DNA of 47,428 nt. Origin: Candidatus Kaiserbacteria bacterium RIFCSPHIGHO2_01_FULL_54_36 (GTDB lineage Bacteria > Patescibacteriota > Minisyncoccia > Phycocordibacterales > UBA2100). Location: the NCBI GenBank assembly GCA_001781105.1, contig MFKV01000005.1, forward strand, positions 345 through 47,772. Direction: 5' to 3'. This document shows positions 22,129 through 30,907 of the stretch, piece by piece (positions within the stretch are counted from its first letter, which is position 1; each line of letters starts with the position of its first letter). The notes beneath the pieces are model-generated. The model did no database searches, was not told the DNA's origin, and saw only the letters and a program-made list of their open reading frames with translations. Position numbers and translations under genes: made by a program.

Positions 22129-22707
22129 CTACTTCTTGTGCGAGCCTAAGAGCCGCAGAGCTTCGCGCAGACGCTCGCTTGATTTTTCTATTTCAGACGG
22201 CACGTTTCGCAGCGCATCGCGCGCTTCCGCTTGCGTATATCCAAGCGCACGCATCGCCTCGAGCGCTTCCTCGTCGCCATGCAAAGACGCAGCAGTGCCC
22301 TCCTGTGATGCGCCTACCTTCTCTCTCAGCTCGAGGACGATCTTTTCCGCGGTCTTTCTGCCGATGCCCGAGACCTTGGTGAGGTACGTCGCATTGCCTG
22401 CGGAGATGGCGCTTTTGAGCGTCTCGACCGATGCGATGTCGAGGATCGCGAGCGCGGATTTTGGCCCGATCCCGGAAACGATAAGAAGGAGCTCAAACAC
22501 TTTTAATTCTTCTTCGGTAGAAAATCCATAGAGATCGAGAATTGCTTCGCGCACGGCGAGATGCGTCCAGAGCGACGCTTCTTGATCGGGCCGGAGTTTC
22601 AGGAGAAGTTCACGCGTTGCAAATACTTTGTACCCCACGCCAGAGGCAGAGATAATAGCGAATCCCGCGCGCACCGCGGCGACCTTTCCCTCGAGCATTC
22701 CTATCAT
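22129..22707 (-). CDS. ruvA: Holliday junction DNA-binding protein RuvA
   Basis: A 192-residue RuvA that binds four-way junctions and recruits RuvB. The OB domain has MIGMLEGKVAAVRAGFAIISASGVGYKV. Two helix-hairpin-helix motifs are LIVSGIGPKSALAIL and YLTKVSGIGRKTAEKIVLELREK. The C-terminal domain has EALEAMRALGYTQAEARDALRNV. The frame opens at 22734, but RuvA proteins begin MIG-x-L-x-G, and TATCAT ends exactly 6 nt before the ATG at 22707, so that start is used. Confidence 0.95.
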   Translation of the reverse strand: MIGMLEGKVAAVRAGFAIISASGVGYKVFATRELLLKLRPDQEASLWTHLAVREAILDLYGFSTEEELKVFELLLIVSGIGPKSALAILDIASVETLKSAISAGNATYLTKVSGIGRKTAEKIVLELREKVGASQEGTAASLHGDEEALEAMRALGYTQAEARDALRNVPSEIEKSSERLREALRLLGSHKK

Positions 22708-22763
22708 TGCTGCATGATACCGCAGTTGCGCCACCGCTCCATGTGCGGTACCATTCCGCCGTT

Positions 22764-23030
22764 ATGGCAAATACATCTTCTGCGAAGAAGGCACAGCGCG
22801 TAGCGGAGCGCAAGCGTGTGTTTAATACGCGCCGCAAAAAGGCGGTGAAAGATGCGGTCAAGGGAATGAGCAAACTAGTTGCAAGCAAAAATGCCAAAGA
22901 GGCGGGAGCGATGCTTCCGACCCTCTACAAGGCGATCGACAAGGCTGCAAAGAACGGCACGATCAACAAAAATACGGCAGCGCGAATGAAATCCCAGGCA
23001 GCTCGCGCACTTCGAGCGATAACCGCCTAA
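22764..23030 (+). CDS. rpsT: Ribosomal protein bS20
   Basis: An 88-residue small-subunit protein starting MANTSSAKKAQRVAERKRV, with RRKKAVKDAVK, GTINKNTAARMKSQAARAL at the C-terminus. This is full-length bS20, a helical 16S rRNA binder. The start matches the family N-terminus exactly. A weak promoter TTGCGC-17-TACCAT ends 9 nt upstream, and there is no Shine-Dalgarno sequence. It is divergent from ruvA with a short shared spacer. A long inverted repeat begins right after the stop. Confidence 0.96.
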   Translation: MANTSSAKKAQRVAERKRVFNTRRKKAVKDAVKGMSKLVASKNAKEAGAMLPTLYKAIDKAAKNGTINKNTAARMKSQAARALRAITA

Positions 23031-23164
23031 CCCGGTAGTGTAATTTCGGCTCGGCTTCTTGCCGTCGCGGCTGAAATCGAGGTCGACCACGCAGAATAAC
23101 GTTTCTAGCTTCGTTTACTCTTCTCAGTTTTCGCCTACGGCAAGCCGAAATTCTACTAACCGGG
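23031..23164. repeat. Long inverted repeat after rpsT
   Basis: The arms 23031-23051 (CCCGGTAGTGTAATTTCGGCT with one base fewer) and 23143-23164 (AGCCGAAATTCTACTAACCGGG minus two) pair over about 20 bp with minor bulges. An inner TTGCCGT/ACGGCAA stem (at about 23059 and 23136) extends it. The loop is about 90 nt. The first base follows the rpsT stop codon directly. No T-run follows. It could be a 3' structure of the rpsT mRNA or a small non-autonomous insertion. Confidence 0.7.
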
Positions 23165-23223
23165 CTAAACTCTCCACTTTGCGCCTTTGCAAATGCGCCC
23201 TGCTGGCCGCATTATTGGGCTAC

Positions 23224-26073
23224 ATGCCCCATAAGAAAATCTCAGCCGATTCGCGGCGTCACAATCGCGGAGCATCTTCTCTGTTTGCGCTTATTCTCGC
23301 TGCGCTCCTCAGTACTTCCGCAGCGAGCATCCTCCCCACGACCGCCTACAACCCAATGGCACAGCTTGCATCGACTGCACCGGCCGGAGAGAAGACGTCG
23401 GATTGTACGGAGGAAGTAACGCAGCCGGATGGCACAAAAAAGAAAGTCGGCGCCGATGTAACGATTGATGAAAAAGGCACTCCTGGTCCTGAAAAAGCAG
23501 ATACTACAAAAGCAGCCGGCAAGTGCGATGTGAAGTACAAGGATGAAAACAAAAGGGAAAAAGAGGTAACAATTACAGCCAAACAAATGGAAGAATATGT
23601 ACGAAACGGATCACTGCCGAATGGCGTGACGTACAATCCCACGACCCATGGATTTGCTCCGGTGGCAGCTCCGCCTGTACCAGGCGCGCCCGGAGGCCCG
23701 AGCGGGTCAGGAGAAATCAGCGGCGCGTTTGGTGCGGGAGCCGGCGCCGACGCTGGAGCTAGCGTCACGCTCCAGCCAACAGGCGCACCAGATCCGTGGG
23801 GAGGTGTGCCAACGGGAAACACGGGCGTCGGCGCGATACCGGATCCGTCTCCATCTGGCGCCTTCGGCAGTGGAATTACTTCGCAAAATGCGTTCACCAT
23901 GCAGCCAATTTCATCTGCCATACCGGAAGGAACACCGTGGCAAGCCTCACCGGCACAATCTAACTGGACCGGACAGAACACAGCGGTGCCGTACCTCTAC
24001 AGCAGTGGTGACGGTAACTACACGACGGGCTTTGCCGGAAATCTCGGCATCGGCTTTGAATACGCTCCGGTATGGATGGATACCGTGAGCGCACCGGTAT
24101 TCGACCAATACGGAATATATGATGGAGGAGAAGGAGGCAACCGTTTGGGTTATAGTGTTGTTAACGGATCAGCCCAGCCATTTTCTGCATATGGAAGCAG
24201 CGACAGTGATGTGGGTTGGTTTGTTCGTTCCAACGCTTCTGGATATTTTGGCCAAGAGCTTTCGGGTAGTCCCAGTGACCTTGCATTTGGACAAGGCGCG
24301 CAAAGTCCTGCCGTTCCGTTCACAGAGGCAGGGTTGCCGTTCATGCCAAATGACCCAACGACGCAGCCACGCTCGCTTCTCGACATTGCTCGCGACTATC
24401 TCGGGGGAAATACCGGCTCTTCACGTGTTGACGCAAATGCATTCGCATTTGCGCCGGGCGCTCAGAATCCGGTGGTGCCGTTTACGCAAGGCCCTCTAGC
24501 GAGCCAGCAATTTTTCGGTGCGACCGCCCGACCACCCGGAACGTTCCCGAATGCTTCTGCCATGCCATTTACGCAAGCAGATGGAAGTCCAAATAAATAC
24601 CCATTCCAAAATTACTTTGGCGCTCCCGTTCCTGGCTCGTCTCCTGGCGCACGTCCCGCAGACGAGTTCAAGCCGCCGCCCGCTGCACCTCCGCCCGCCG
24701 CGCCACCGCCGGCTGGACCACCTGCGGGCCCACCCGGTGGGGGCAATGACAAAGGAGAAAAAGGCGGTGGCGGCGGAATGCCAAAGATGCCTGAGATGCC
24801 AAAGGGTGGTGGTGGGGGCGCCCCGAAGCAACCTGCACAACAATGCTCATCTGACCAGAACGTATATGCCCAACAACAGCAGCAGTATCAACAGGCGCTC
24901 CAGCAATACAATTACCAGCTTCAGCAATACAATTACCAAGTCCAGCTGAACCAATACTACGGCTCGAGCGCTCCGACACCGCCGCCCCCGGCCCAACCCT
25001 CACCGTGTACTCCATCGACGGGGACTCAATGCCAGAGCCAGCCGCAACAGCCGGCAGCTTCAGGCTGTAGTGTAGGGTCCTGGCGCGCTACATATAGCGG
25101 CACGTGTGTCGCTGGGTGGCAGTGTATTCCAAGCGCCACGTCCACATCGCCGACCTCGACAGCGGCGACCCTTACGTGCGCGCCAGAAGTTGCCGACGTC
25201 GGAATGCCGATCAACATCAGTTACTCGTGTGCTGCCGGCACGGCCTCGAGCACGGGCTTTACTGTCACTACACAACCTTCGGGAACGACAACGGCTACGA
25301 TCGCAAATCCGCCGGCTGGAGCGAACACGGCAACGTACGCGCTCATGTGTTCCAACGAAGGGAAGACTGCCGGCGCGCAATGCAGCGTGCAGATCAACAA
25401 GCCCTCTATCATTCTTGTCGCGAATCCAAAGTCTGTTGTGTCGGGCCGCACATCGCTGATCGGTTGGACGACGACTGGCATGAACGCATGTGTGATCTCT
25501 TCGCCTGCCGATGATCAGGCGCTCTTTACGTATCGCAATTCCTCCAACACGAGCAAGAGCGGCGCGGCCGAGACATCTGCTATCACCAAAGCCACCACAT
25601 TTGTCCTTACATGCGAAACCATGGCCGGTGCCATAAAGAGCGCATCGATCAGCGTGGGCGTCTCTGGGCAGGGAGGTGTGATCACAGTGAGTTCCAACGC
25701 ATCAGCAACCGTGAAGCACGGAGACACTATTGCGATCACGTGGGAAGCGCTTCGCCAGGCATCAAGCTCCGCAGTCTCTCTGTGGCTTAGTGACGTGCTG
25801 ACCGGATCCACGACGCCGCTTATCAAAGCATCGCTGCCGCTCAGTGGCACCTATAGCTGGCAAATTCCGGCGGCCAACAGCGCGTGCTCATCCGTGTATC
25901 TCAATGTATGCGGCGCTGACTTGGTAGTGGGCGGACGCTATGCGATAGAGGCCGATGTCTATACGCCGGCTGATGCCTATATCGGTGATGAGACGCAAAA
26001 CTCAAATGGCCCCGATCCCGAATGGGGGAATTATTCAAAGACCAACGCATTCACGATTGGCAGTAGCCAGTAA
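23224..26073 (+). CDS. Large secreted protein: Pro/Gln-rich with Ig-like domains
   Basis: 949 residues. Signal or anchor helix at about 22-43 (SLFALILAALLSTSAASIL). Residues about 330-475 contain repeats of the type GAQ(S/N)PxVPFT(Q/E). A Pro/Gly-rich segment (about 480-530) precedes a Gln/Tyr-rich stretch (about 540-585, QQYNYQLQQYNYQ), then a Cys-containing module (SWRATYSGTCVAGWQCIP, about 618-636). Two Ig-like domains (about 648-813, with PSIILVANPKSVVSGRTSL) and a final beta domain follow. It shares its C-terminal half with the protein at 26381. It is likely surface-exposed. The start at 23224 is chosen because upstream codons lie in the inverted repeat. Confidence 0.75.
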   Translation: MPHKKISADSRRHNRGASSLFALILAALLSTSAASILPTTAYNPMAQLASTAPAGEKTSDCTEEVTQPDGTKKKVGADVTIDEKGTPGPEKADTTKAAGKCDVKYKDENKREKEVTITAKQMEEYVRNGSLPNGVTYNPTTHGFAPVAAPPVPGAPGGPSGSGEISGAFGAGAGADAGASVTLQPTGAPDPWGGVPTGNTGVGAIPDPSPSGAFGSGITSQNAFTMQPISSAIPEGTPWQASPAQSNWTGQNTAVPYLYSSGDGNYTTGFAGNLGIGFEYAPVWMDTVSAPVFDQYGIYDGGEGGNRLGYSVVNGSAQPFSAYGSSDSDVGWFVRSNASGYFGQELSGSPSDLAFGQGAQSPAVPFTEAGLPFMPNDPTTQPRSLLDIARDYLGGNTGSSRVDANAFAFAPGAQNPVVPFTQGPLASQQFFGATARPPGTFPNASAMPFTQADGSPNKYPFQNYFGAPVPGSSPGARPADEFKPPPAAPPPAAPPPAGPPAGPPGGGNDKGEKGGGGGMPKMPEMPKGGGGGAPKQPAQQCSSDQNVYAQQQQQYQQALQQYNYQLQQYNYQVQLNQYYGSSAPTPPPPAQPSPCTPSTGTQCQSQPQQPAASGCSVGSWRATYSGTCVAGWQCIPSATSTSPTSTAATLTCAPEVADVGMPINISYSCAAGTASSTGFTVTTQPSGTTTATIANPPAGANTATYALMCSNEGKTAGAQCSVQINKPSIILVANPKSVVSGRTSLIGWTTTGMNACVISSPADDQALFTYRNSSNTSKSGAAETSAITKATTFVLTCETMAGAIKSASISVGVSGQGGVITVSSNASATVKHGDTIAITWEALRQASSSAVSLWLSDVLTGSTTPLIKASLPLSGTYSWQIPAANSACSSVYLNVCGADLVVGGRYAIEADVYTPADAYIGDETQNSNGPDPEWGNYSKTNAFTIGSSQ

Positions 26074-26100
26074 TGACAGAGCGACTGCTCGCTCTGTCAT
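26073..26100. terminator. Perfect hairpin after the large secreted protein gene
   Basis: ATGACAGAGCGA (26073-26084) pairs with TCGCTCTGTCAT (26089-26100) across CTGC. It has no T-run, so it is either a weak terminator or an mRNA 3'-end stabiliser. Confidence 0.5.
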
Positions 26101-26124
26101 ACGCAGCTACTGAGCCGGAGCGAT

Positions 26125-26144
26125 GTCGCAAAAGCTTTTGCGAC
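26125..26144. repeat. Perfect 20-bp palindrome
   Basis: GTCGCAAAAGCTTTTGCGAC is fully self-complementary with no loop. It lies in the 176-bp spacer before tRNA-Arg. It could be a dimeric protein-binding site. No gene is seen in the spacer. Confidence 0.6.
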
Positions 26145-26249
26145 CGCGAGGTGGGGGAGCCGCGACCGAGGCGAGTGACGACGAGCCGAGAGTTGTGGCC
26201 GTAGCTTGCTTCTCGAACGCGCGAAACGTGCTACATTAGCTTCCGTCAG

Positions 26250-26321
26250 GCTCTCGTCGTTCAATGGATAGGACACTTCCCTGCGAAGGAAGAAATGCAG
26301 GTTCGATTCCTGCCGAGGGCA
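26250..26321 (+). tRNA. tRNA-Arg(GCG)
   Basis: A 72-nt cloverleaf: acceptor GCTCTCG/CGAGGGC (one wobble), anticodon stem CTTCC/GGAAG with loop CTGCGAA giving GCG, and T arm GCAGG-TTCGATT-CCTGC. CCA is not encoded. Most bacteria read CGN Arg codons with an ACG anticodon edited to inosine; a GCG anticodon avoids that editing. Confidence 0.93.
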
Positions 26322-26368
26322 ATAACGGGTTTTCCACTTTTACTTCGGCAGTAGCGGCAGCTTAGCTG

Positions 26369-26374
26369 TATGAT
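26369..26374 (+). promoter_or_regulatory. -10 box of the second large secreted protein gene
   Basis: TATGAT, 6 nt before the ATG at 26381. Confidence 0.5.
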
Positions 26375-26380
26375 TGAGGC

Positions 26381-28621
26381 ATGTTTGACCACGGGCAACA
26401 TTCCCGCGGCCTGCGTTCGCAGGCAGGCTTTGCAGTGCTGCCCGTCCTCGGCCTCATTGCGATTGTCGGTAGCTTGGCAGTCATTTTTGATGCCGTGCAA
26501 TCAAACCCCCTTTCACAAACGGCGGGAGCGCGTCTTGCCGCCGATTTTCCGTCACGGGACCAGACCGTCCCAGTTGACAGTAGTCCAACAAAGACTAATT
26601 CATCTTTTACGGGATCGGCAGTTCCTTATACGGACAGCAAGCAATTTTATTCAGCCACAGATGCGCCGATGCCAACCAAACAAGATTCGGATGCCGACCC
26701 GGATGGAACCGAAAAATCACCATGTCAGCCGGGCGATAAATACAAAATTGTGAATGGCCAAACCCAGACGTGTAACGGAAAAGAGAATCAGAAAACGTGC
26801 AAAACACAGTCTTGTGAAGGGAGTGGTAGAACTACGGCTCAAGTAGCTGCATGCCGCGAGCAGAATCCGCAGTGTGAAGTCGAATTTTGCGATGCCAACG
26901 ACAAGAATTGCAGAAAAGTCCGGTTCACACCGGGCCAAAACGATGCCGCGTTCCAGAAAGCATTGAATTCGGGAACGATCAATGACTTTGGAAAACAGCT
27001 CAATCAACAAGAGTTGGCAAAAATTCTTGCAAACATGACACAAGAAGAGAGAAAACAAATCCTCCCTAATCTGGGGCTACCCAACAATACAGTTAATGGA
27101 GCTTTCAGTACACTTCAGCAAGACTATGCGAGAGAATTAAATAACAACGCGCGACAGATTGACAATCTCCAAGCACAGTTAGACACCTGTGCACAACAAG
27201 GCAGTGGTATTTGTTATGACGACAGGCTTGTCGACCGTGTCGCGGAGGAGCAACAGAAGTTGCAGGAAAGGAATAAAGAACTTGAGGAACAAATGCAAAA
27301 TTTGGCTACTGAACAAAAAGCACTTACCCCGGAAGATGGCAAACGACCAGATAGCACAGACGATGAACCAATAGGGAGTGTGGACTGCAACGAAGACCGG
27401 ACTCACTGCACTGGCGTCGTATACACAAAAGAAGATGTCGACCGCCTTAACCAACTTGGCTTTACCTGTGAGCAAACGGATGATGGGATTGCTTGCGAAA
27501 GAACACAAGCTCCAGGTTCGCCGTGTCGGGCAACTCAGGACTGCGGAGGCAACCAAACATGCAATCCTGGCACAAAACGATGCGAGGTCGCTCCCCAAAG
27601 ATGCCCTAATGGTGGGACACCTCCAGATTGCAGTACGTTTACCCCTGGCCCAGGTCCGCAGCAGCCTCCGAAACAGCAAAACCCGATCCAGGATCTTATG
27701 AAATCTCTCGGCAAGATGTTTGGTGGGGGCGCCAAGCCCGGTGGTGCTGGTGGGGGGAGCCCTCCGCCGCAACCTCAGCAGCCTCCCCAACAATGTTCGA
27801 CCGACTCCGCCGCATACCAGCAGCAACAGCAGCAATATCAGCAACAGCAGCAGCAATACAACTATCAACTGCAACAGTACAACTATCAGCAGCAATTGAA
27901 TCAGTACAACAGCACCTATTATGGGAACAACTCGGTGCTGCCTCCGCCACCAATGCAACCTCGACCGTGCACTCCCTCGACAGGCAATCAATGCCAATCG
28001 CAGCCGCAACAGCCGCCCGCCTCGAGCTGTACGGTAGGCACATGGCGGGCGACCTACAGTGGCGTGTGTATCACCGGCTGGCAATGCATTCCCAACACGT
28101 CCGAGCCTCAAATCCCGAAGGCCGAGCTTTCGTGCGAGCCGCAAGTCGCCGATGTCGGCATGTCTTTGAATATTAGCTACTCCTGCTCTGCCGGCACCGC
28201 ATCAAGCAATGGATTTAAAGTCACCACGCAACCATCGGGCTCGGCGACGACGATAGTCACCAATCCGCCTGCGGGCACCAACACTGCGACGCACGCCCTC
28301 ACGTGTACCCACGAAGGGAAAACGGCCGGTGCGCAATGCAGCGTACAGGTCAACAGGCCTTCAATTATTCTCGTAGCAAATCCAAAGACTGCTGCTGCGG
28401 GCGGCACCTCACTCTTGGGCTGGCTCACGACGGGCATGCAATCGTGTACGGTTAGCAGCCCTGATCAGGCCGATTTCACCGCGCGTAATTCTTCAAACAC
28501 AAGCGTCAATGGCGCTGCGACCACCTCCCCGATTACTTCGCAAGCGAGATTCCTACTACACTGCGAGACGATCAGTGGGGGTACGAAAGATGCAACGACG
28601 ACCATTAGGGTGATCCCGTAA
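26381..28621 (+). CDS. Large secreted protein, paralogue of the 23224 product
   Basis: 746 residues. The N-terminus SQAGFAVLPVLGLIAIVGSLAV resembles a prepilin-type signal (Gly-Phe before a hydrophobic helix) but lacks Glu at +5, so an ordinary anchor is also possible. Residues about 110-190 are Cys-rich; about 207-317 look like a coiled coil (LDTCAQQGSGICYDDRLVD inside it); about 390-430 have spaced cysteines. A Gln/Tyr-rich segment (about 479-512), the WRATYSGVCITGWQCIP module and two Ig-like domains (about 584-746) match the protein at 23224. The pair flanks tRNA-Arg, which suggests duplication of the C-terminal half. Confidence 0.75.
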   Translation: MFDHGQHSRGLRSQAGFAVLPVLGLIAIVGSLAVIFDAVQSNPLSQTAGARLAADFPSRDQTVPVDSSPTKTNSSFTGSAVPYTDSKQFYSATDAPMPTKQDSDADPDGTEKSPCQPGDKYKIVNGQTQTCNGKENQKTCKTQSCEGSGRTTAQVAACREQNPQCEVEFCDANDKNCRKVRFTPGQNDAAFQKALNSGTINDFGKQLNQQELAKILANMTQEERKQILPNLGLPNNTVNGAFSTLQQDYARELNNNARQIDNLQAQLDTCAQQGSGICYDDRLVDRVAEEQQKLQERNKELEEQMQNLATEQKALTPEDGKRPDSTDDEPIGSVDCNEDRTHCTGVVYTKEDVDRLNQLGFTCEQTDDGIACERTQAPGSPCRATQDCGGNQTCNPGTKRCEVAPQRCPNGGTPPDCSTFTPGPGPQQPPKQQNPIQDLMKSLGKMFGGGAKPGGAGGGSPPPQPQQPPQQCSTDSAAYQQQQQQYQQQQQQYNYQLQQYNYQQQLNQYNSTYYGNNSVLPPPPMQPRPCTPSTGNQCQSQPQQPPASSCTVGTWRATYSGVCITGWQCIPNTSEPQIPKAELSCEPQVADVGMSLNISYSCSAGTASSNGFKVTTQPSGSATTIVTNPPAGTNTATHALTCTHEGKTAGAQCSVQVNRPSIILVANPKTAAAGGTSLLGWLTTGMQSCTVSSPDQADFTARNSSNTSVNGAATTSPITSQARFLLHCETISGGTKDATTTIRVIP

Positions 28622-28625
28622 AAGG

Positions 28626-29096
28626 CTACAACCCGAAAAATTCGAGGATCTTGTGCGCAAAAGGTTCTCTCATGGGGACCTCTTCGACGCGTTCACGTAG
28701 GTAGCTGCGCACGACGTGCGGGTCGATATTCTCTAGGGGAATGACGAGGTTGGGCGCCATAAATTTGACCGTATCGACGAGTAGGAGCGGTCGGTCGCCA
28801 TGCTCCTCTTCTACCCAAAAAGAGATGACCTCTTCATACGCATGCATCACCTCTCCCACCCGTATGCCACGGTCCGAGATCTCGAAGCGCTCGAGGTCCG
28901 GCGGCACATTGGCGAGCATGCCGAGTATTGCCGCCGCGATGACAATGAGGATCGCAAAGAAAAAATCGTGGAACAGGATGCTCGTGAGCGCGGCCGAGAC
29001 AGCGACAATTCCGAGCGCCCAAAACCAATCATTCCCGCGAGGGACGTGCTCGTGCTCGTACGCGCTCCAGCGCAAAATGACTCTCTTGGGAGGCAT
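28626..29096 (-). CDS. Hypothetical two-helix membrane protein
   Basis: 156 residues. After a charged start (MPPKRVILRWSAYEHEHVPRG) there are two adjacent TM helices at about 25-62 (FWALGIVAVSAALTSILF, FFFAILIVIAAAILGML). A cytoplasmic or surface domain follows, with FEISDRGIRVGEVMHAYEEVISFWVEE, a pattern reminiscent of small PH-like membrane proteins, and a C-terminal RVEEVPMREPFAHKILEFFGL. It is convergent with the large secreted protein gene, 4 nt away. TATACT (complement of 29104-29109) ends 7 nt before the ATG. Function unknown. Confidence 0.65.
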   Translation of the reverse strand: MPPKRVILRWSAYEHEHVPRGNDWFWALGIVAVSAALTSILFHDFFFAILIVIAAAILGMLANVPPDLERFEISDRGIRVGEVMHAYEEVISFWVEEEHGDRPLLLVDTVKFMAPNLVIPLENIDPHVVRSYLRERVEEVPMREPFAHKILEFFGL

Positions 29097-29187
29097 GGAA
29101 ATAAGTATACCGTATAGAGTATCCCGTATAGCGCGGAAGACGCAGTAAATTACTACGTTCTACGAACTACTTTCTGCGAACTAGCCC

Positions 29188-29613
29188 TTACGGCCTGAAG
29201 AAGTTGTTGCAGCCTTGTACGTAGTTGTTATTGGCCTGCTCCATGCAAAAACCAAGCCAGTAGTTGCTGCCCGTAGCGTCACTTCGATACGTATAGTCGT
29301 AGGTCGGTGTTTGCGGATCAGCGGGCACCTGTGTAATTGTGCCAGCTCCGATGAGCGCGGTCGACACAGCATCCGCTCCCGACAAGGTAGTCGTAGCCGC
29401 GGAGATCACGTATCGGTTGTTGTCGTTGTTGTAGAGCGTGAGGGCTTTTTTGATAGCATCAATGTCAGCAAGGCGGCGGGCATCTCGTGCTTTGATGCGC
29501 GCTGAGTTGAGCGATGCAAGCACGATAGACGCGAGAATGCCGATGATAGCGATAACGACGAGCAATTCAATAAGAGTAAAACCCTTAACAAAACGATTGG
29601 AGACTTTGTGCAT
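29188..29613 (-). CDS. Type IV pilin-like protein
   Basis: 141 residues. The prepilin signal MHKVSNRFVKGFTLIELLVV contains the cleavage site G|FTLIE with Glu at +5, followed by a 20-residue hydrophobic helix (VIAIIGILASIVLASLNSA). The helix continues as RIKARDARRLADIDAIKKALTLYNND, typical of pseudopilins and pilins, and the globular end has one cysteine pair (CMEQANNNYVQGC). It is the substrate of PilB/PilM-N-O assembly. The ATG at 29613 is preferred over a TTG at 29622; TACAAT ends 8 nt before it. Confidence 0.93.
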   Translation of the reverse strand: MHKVSNRFVKGFTLIELLVVIAIIGILASIVLASLNSARIKARDARRLADIDAIKKALTLYNNDNNRYVISAATTTLSGADAVSTALIGAGTITQVPADPQTPTYDYTYRSDATGSNYWLGFCMEQANNNYVQGCNNFFRP

Positions 29614-29700
29614 ATGCGGCAATTGTAGCCTGCCTCATGAAGCGCTCAATAGAGAGGTGTGCACATCTTTTTCGGCGCCTCGCATTAGCTCGGTATCCTG

Positions 29701-29740
29701 CAAAAACATAGTCGTCCGCTTCGCGGACTCGTTGTTTTTG
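29701..29740 (-). terminator. Terminator of tRNA-Ser
   Basis: CAAAAACA (29701-29708) pairs with TGTTTTTG (29733-29740) outside a GTCCGC-TTC-GCGGAC stem (29714-29728). On the minus strand the hairpin and its T-run directly follow the tRNA 3' end. Confidence 0.75.
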
Positions 29741-29825
29741 CGGAGGGGGTGAGATTCGAACTCACGGTGCCTTTCGACACTCCTGTTTTCAAGACAGGTG
29801 CACTAAACCACTATGCGACCCCTCC
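29741..29825 (-). tRNA. tRNA-Ser(TGA)
   Basis: 85 nt on the minus strand with a long variable arm, as in tRNA-Ser. The acceptor is GGAGGGG/CCCCTCC, the anticodon stem CCTGT/ACAGG with loop CTTGAAA gives TGA, and the T loop is TTCGAAT. Discriminator G. CCA is not encoded. Confidence 0.95.
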
Positions 29826-29892
29826 AATACAGTGTTGTACCACAAAAATGCTCCCTAGTTATATTCGCGGCGCAGTTTGGTAGAGTGCTGGA

Positions 29893-30900
29893 ATGGCACT
29901 GCAAAGCACCATAGGGTTTAAGCCCGTTGCCGCGGCGGTAATAGGCAATACCGTCGTTACCATCATTAAATTCTTTGCGGCCTCGGTGTCAGGCTCAAGC
30001 TCGATGTTCTCCGAGGCGATACACAGCCTCGCAGACACTGCCAACCAGATACTGCTTCTTATTGGCTTGCGCCGCTCACTCAAAAAAGCGGACGATAATT
30101 TTGAGTACGGGTACGGCAACGAACTTTCTTTTTGGGCGCTTATTTCAGCATGCGGTATATTTTTTGTGGGCGCAGGAGTCACGGCCTACCACGGCATCAC
30201 ATCTTTCCTGCATCCGCACGAAATAGAATTCTCGTGGGTCGTGCTCATCGTTTTGCTCATAGCGTTTGTAATAGAGTCGTACACGCTCTGGGTTGCCATT
30301 TCCCAGCTAAAGCGTGCTTTTCCCAGGATGCGCTGGCGGAAGCGGCTTCAGCACGCAGACCCCTCTACGCTTGCAGTGTTCCTTGAGGATGCGGTCGCTG
30401 TGTTTGGGGTACTCATCGCGGCTCTCAGCATCGCACTTTCGTATTACACAGGAGCGCCGGTATGGGATGCGATCGGATCGATCATAATCGCCACACTCCT
30501 CGGCGTGGTTGCCGTTGTGCTCATTGTGAAAAACCGCTCGTATCTCCTCGGGCGCGCGATACCAGAAGGTCTGCAGGAAAAAGTGGAGGCGCTTCTCTTG
30601 AGCGAGCCCACGATAGAGAAGGTCCTCGATTTTAAGTCGACGATCCTCGGATTCGGCGTGTACCGCATCACATGCGATGTGGAATTCAACGGCGGCGCGC
30701 TCTTGGGCGATGTCTATCAGCAATCTGCGCTCCGGGACGAATACGAGGAGGTGCGCGGCGACTACGAGGCCTTCAAGCGGTTTTGCGCTGATTATGCGGA
30801 CCGTATCCCGCGCCTCATGGGCAAAAAAATAGATGAGATAGAAGCGCGTATCCGCAAAGCGCATCCGGCGATACGCCACATCGACATTGAGATCAATTAG
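29893..30900 (+). CDS. Cation diffusion facilitator transporter
   Basis: A 335-residue CDF/ZnT-type metal-proton antiporter. It has the TM2 metal motif EAIHSLADTANQILLLIG (HxxxD), TM helices at about 12-34, 79-102, 114-134 and 153-190, and a C-terminal cytoplasmic domain (about 205-330). The usual TM5 HxxxD appears as EDAVAVFG, so metal selectivity is uncertain (Zn, Fe or Mn). TAGAGT ends exactly 6 nt before the ATG. It is the first gene of the co-directional run that leads to the riboflavin genes. Confidence 0.85.
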   Translation: MALQSTIGFKPVAAAVIGNTVVTIIKFFAASVSGSSSMFSEAIHSLADTANQILLLIGLRRSLKKADDNFEYGYGNELSFWALISACGIFFVGAGVTAYHGITSFLHPHEIEFSWVVLIVLLIAFVIESYTLWVAISQLKRAFPRMRWRKRLQHADPSTLAVFLEDAVAVFGVLIAALSIALSYYTGAPVWDAIGSIIIATLLGVVAVVLIVKNRSYLLGRAIPEGLQEKVEALLLSEPTIEKVLDFKSTILGFGVYRITCDVEFNGGALLGDVYQQSALRDEYEEVRGDYEAFKRFCADYADRIPRLMGKKIDEIEARIRKAHPAIRHIDIEIN

Positions 30901-30907
30901 CTTGCAT

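Noticed and set aside
24840-24960. CRISPR-like or tandem DNA repeat
   Set aside because: The repetition is CAG/CAATAC codon repetition encoding a Gln/Tyr-rich protein segment, with no spacer structure. No CRISPR array is seen in the window.
27179-28144. A 321-codon Leu-rich minus-strand frame
   Set aside because: It is the complement of the Gln-rich repeat of the secreted protein (CAG read as CTG); the apparent membrane protein is an artefact.
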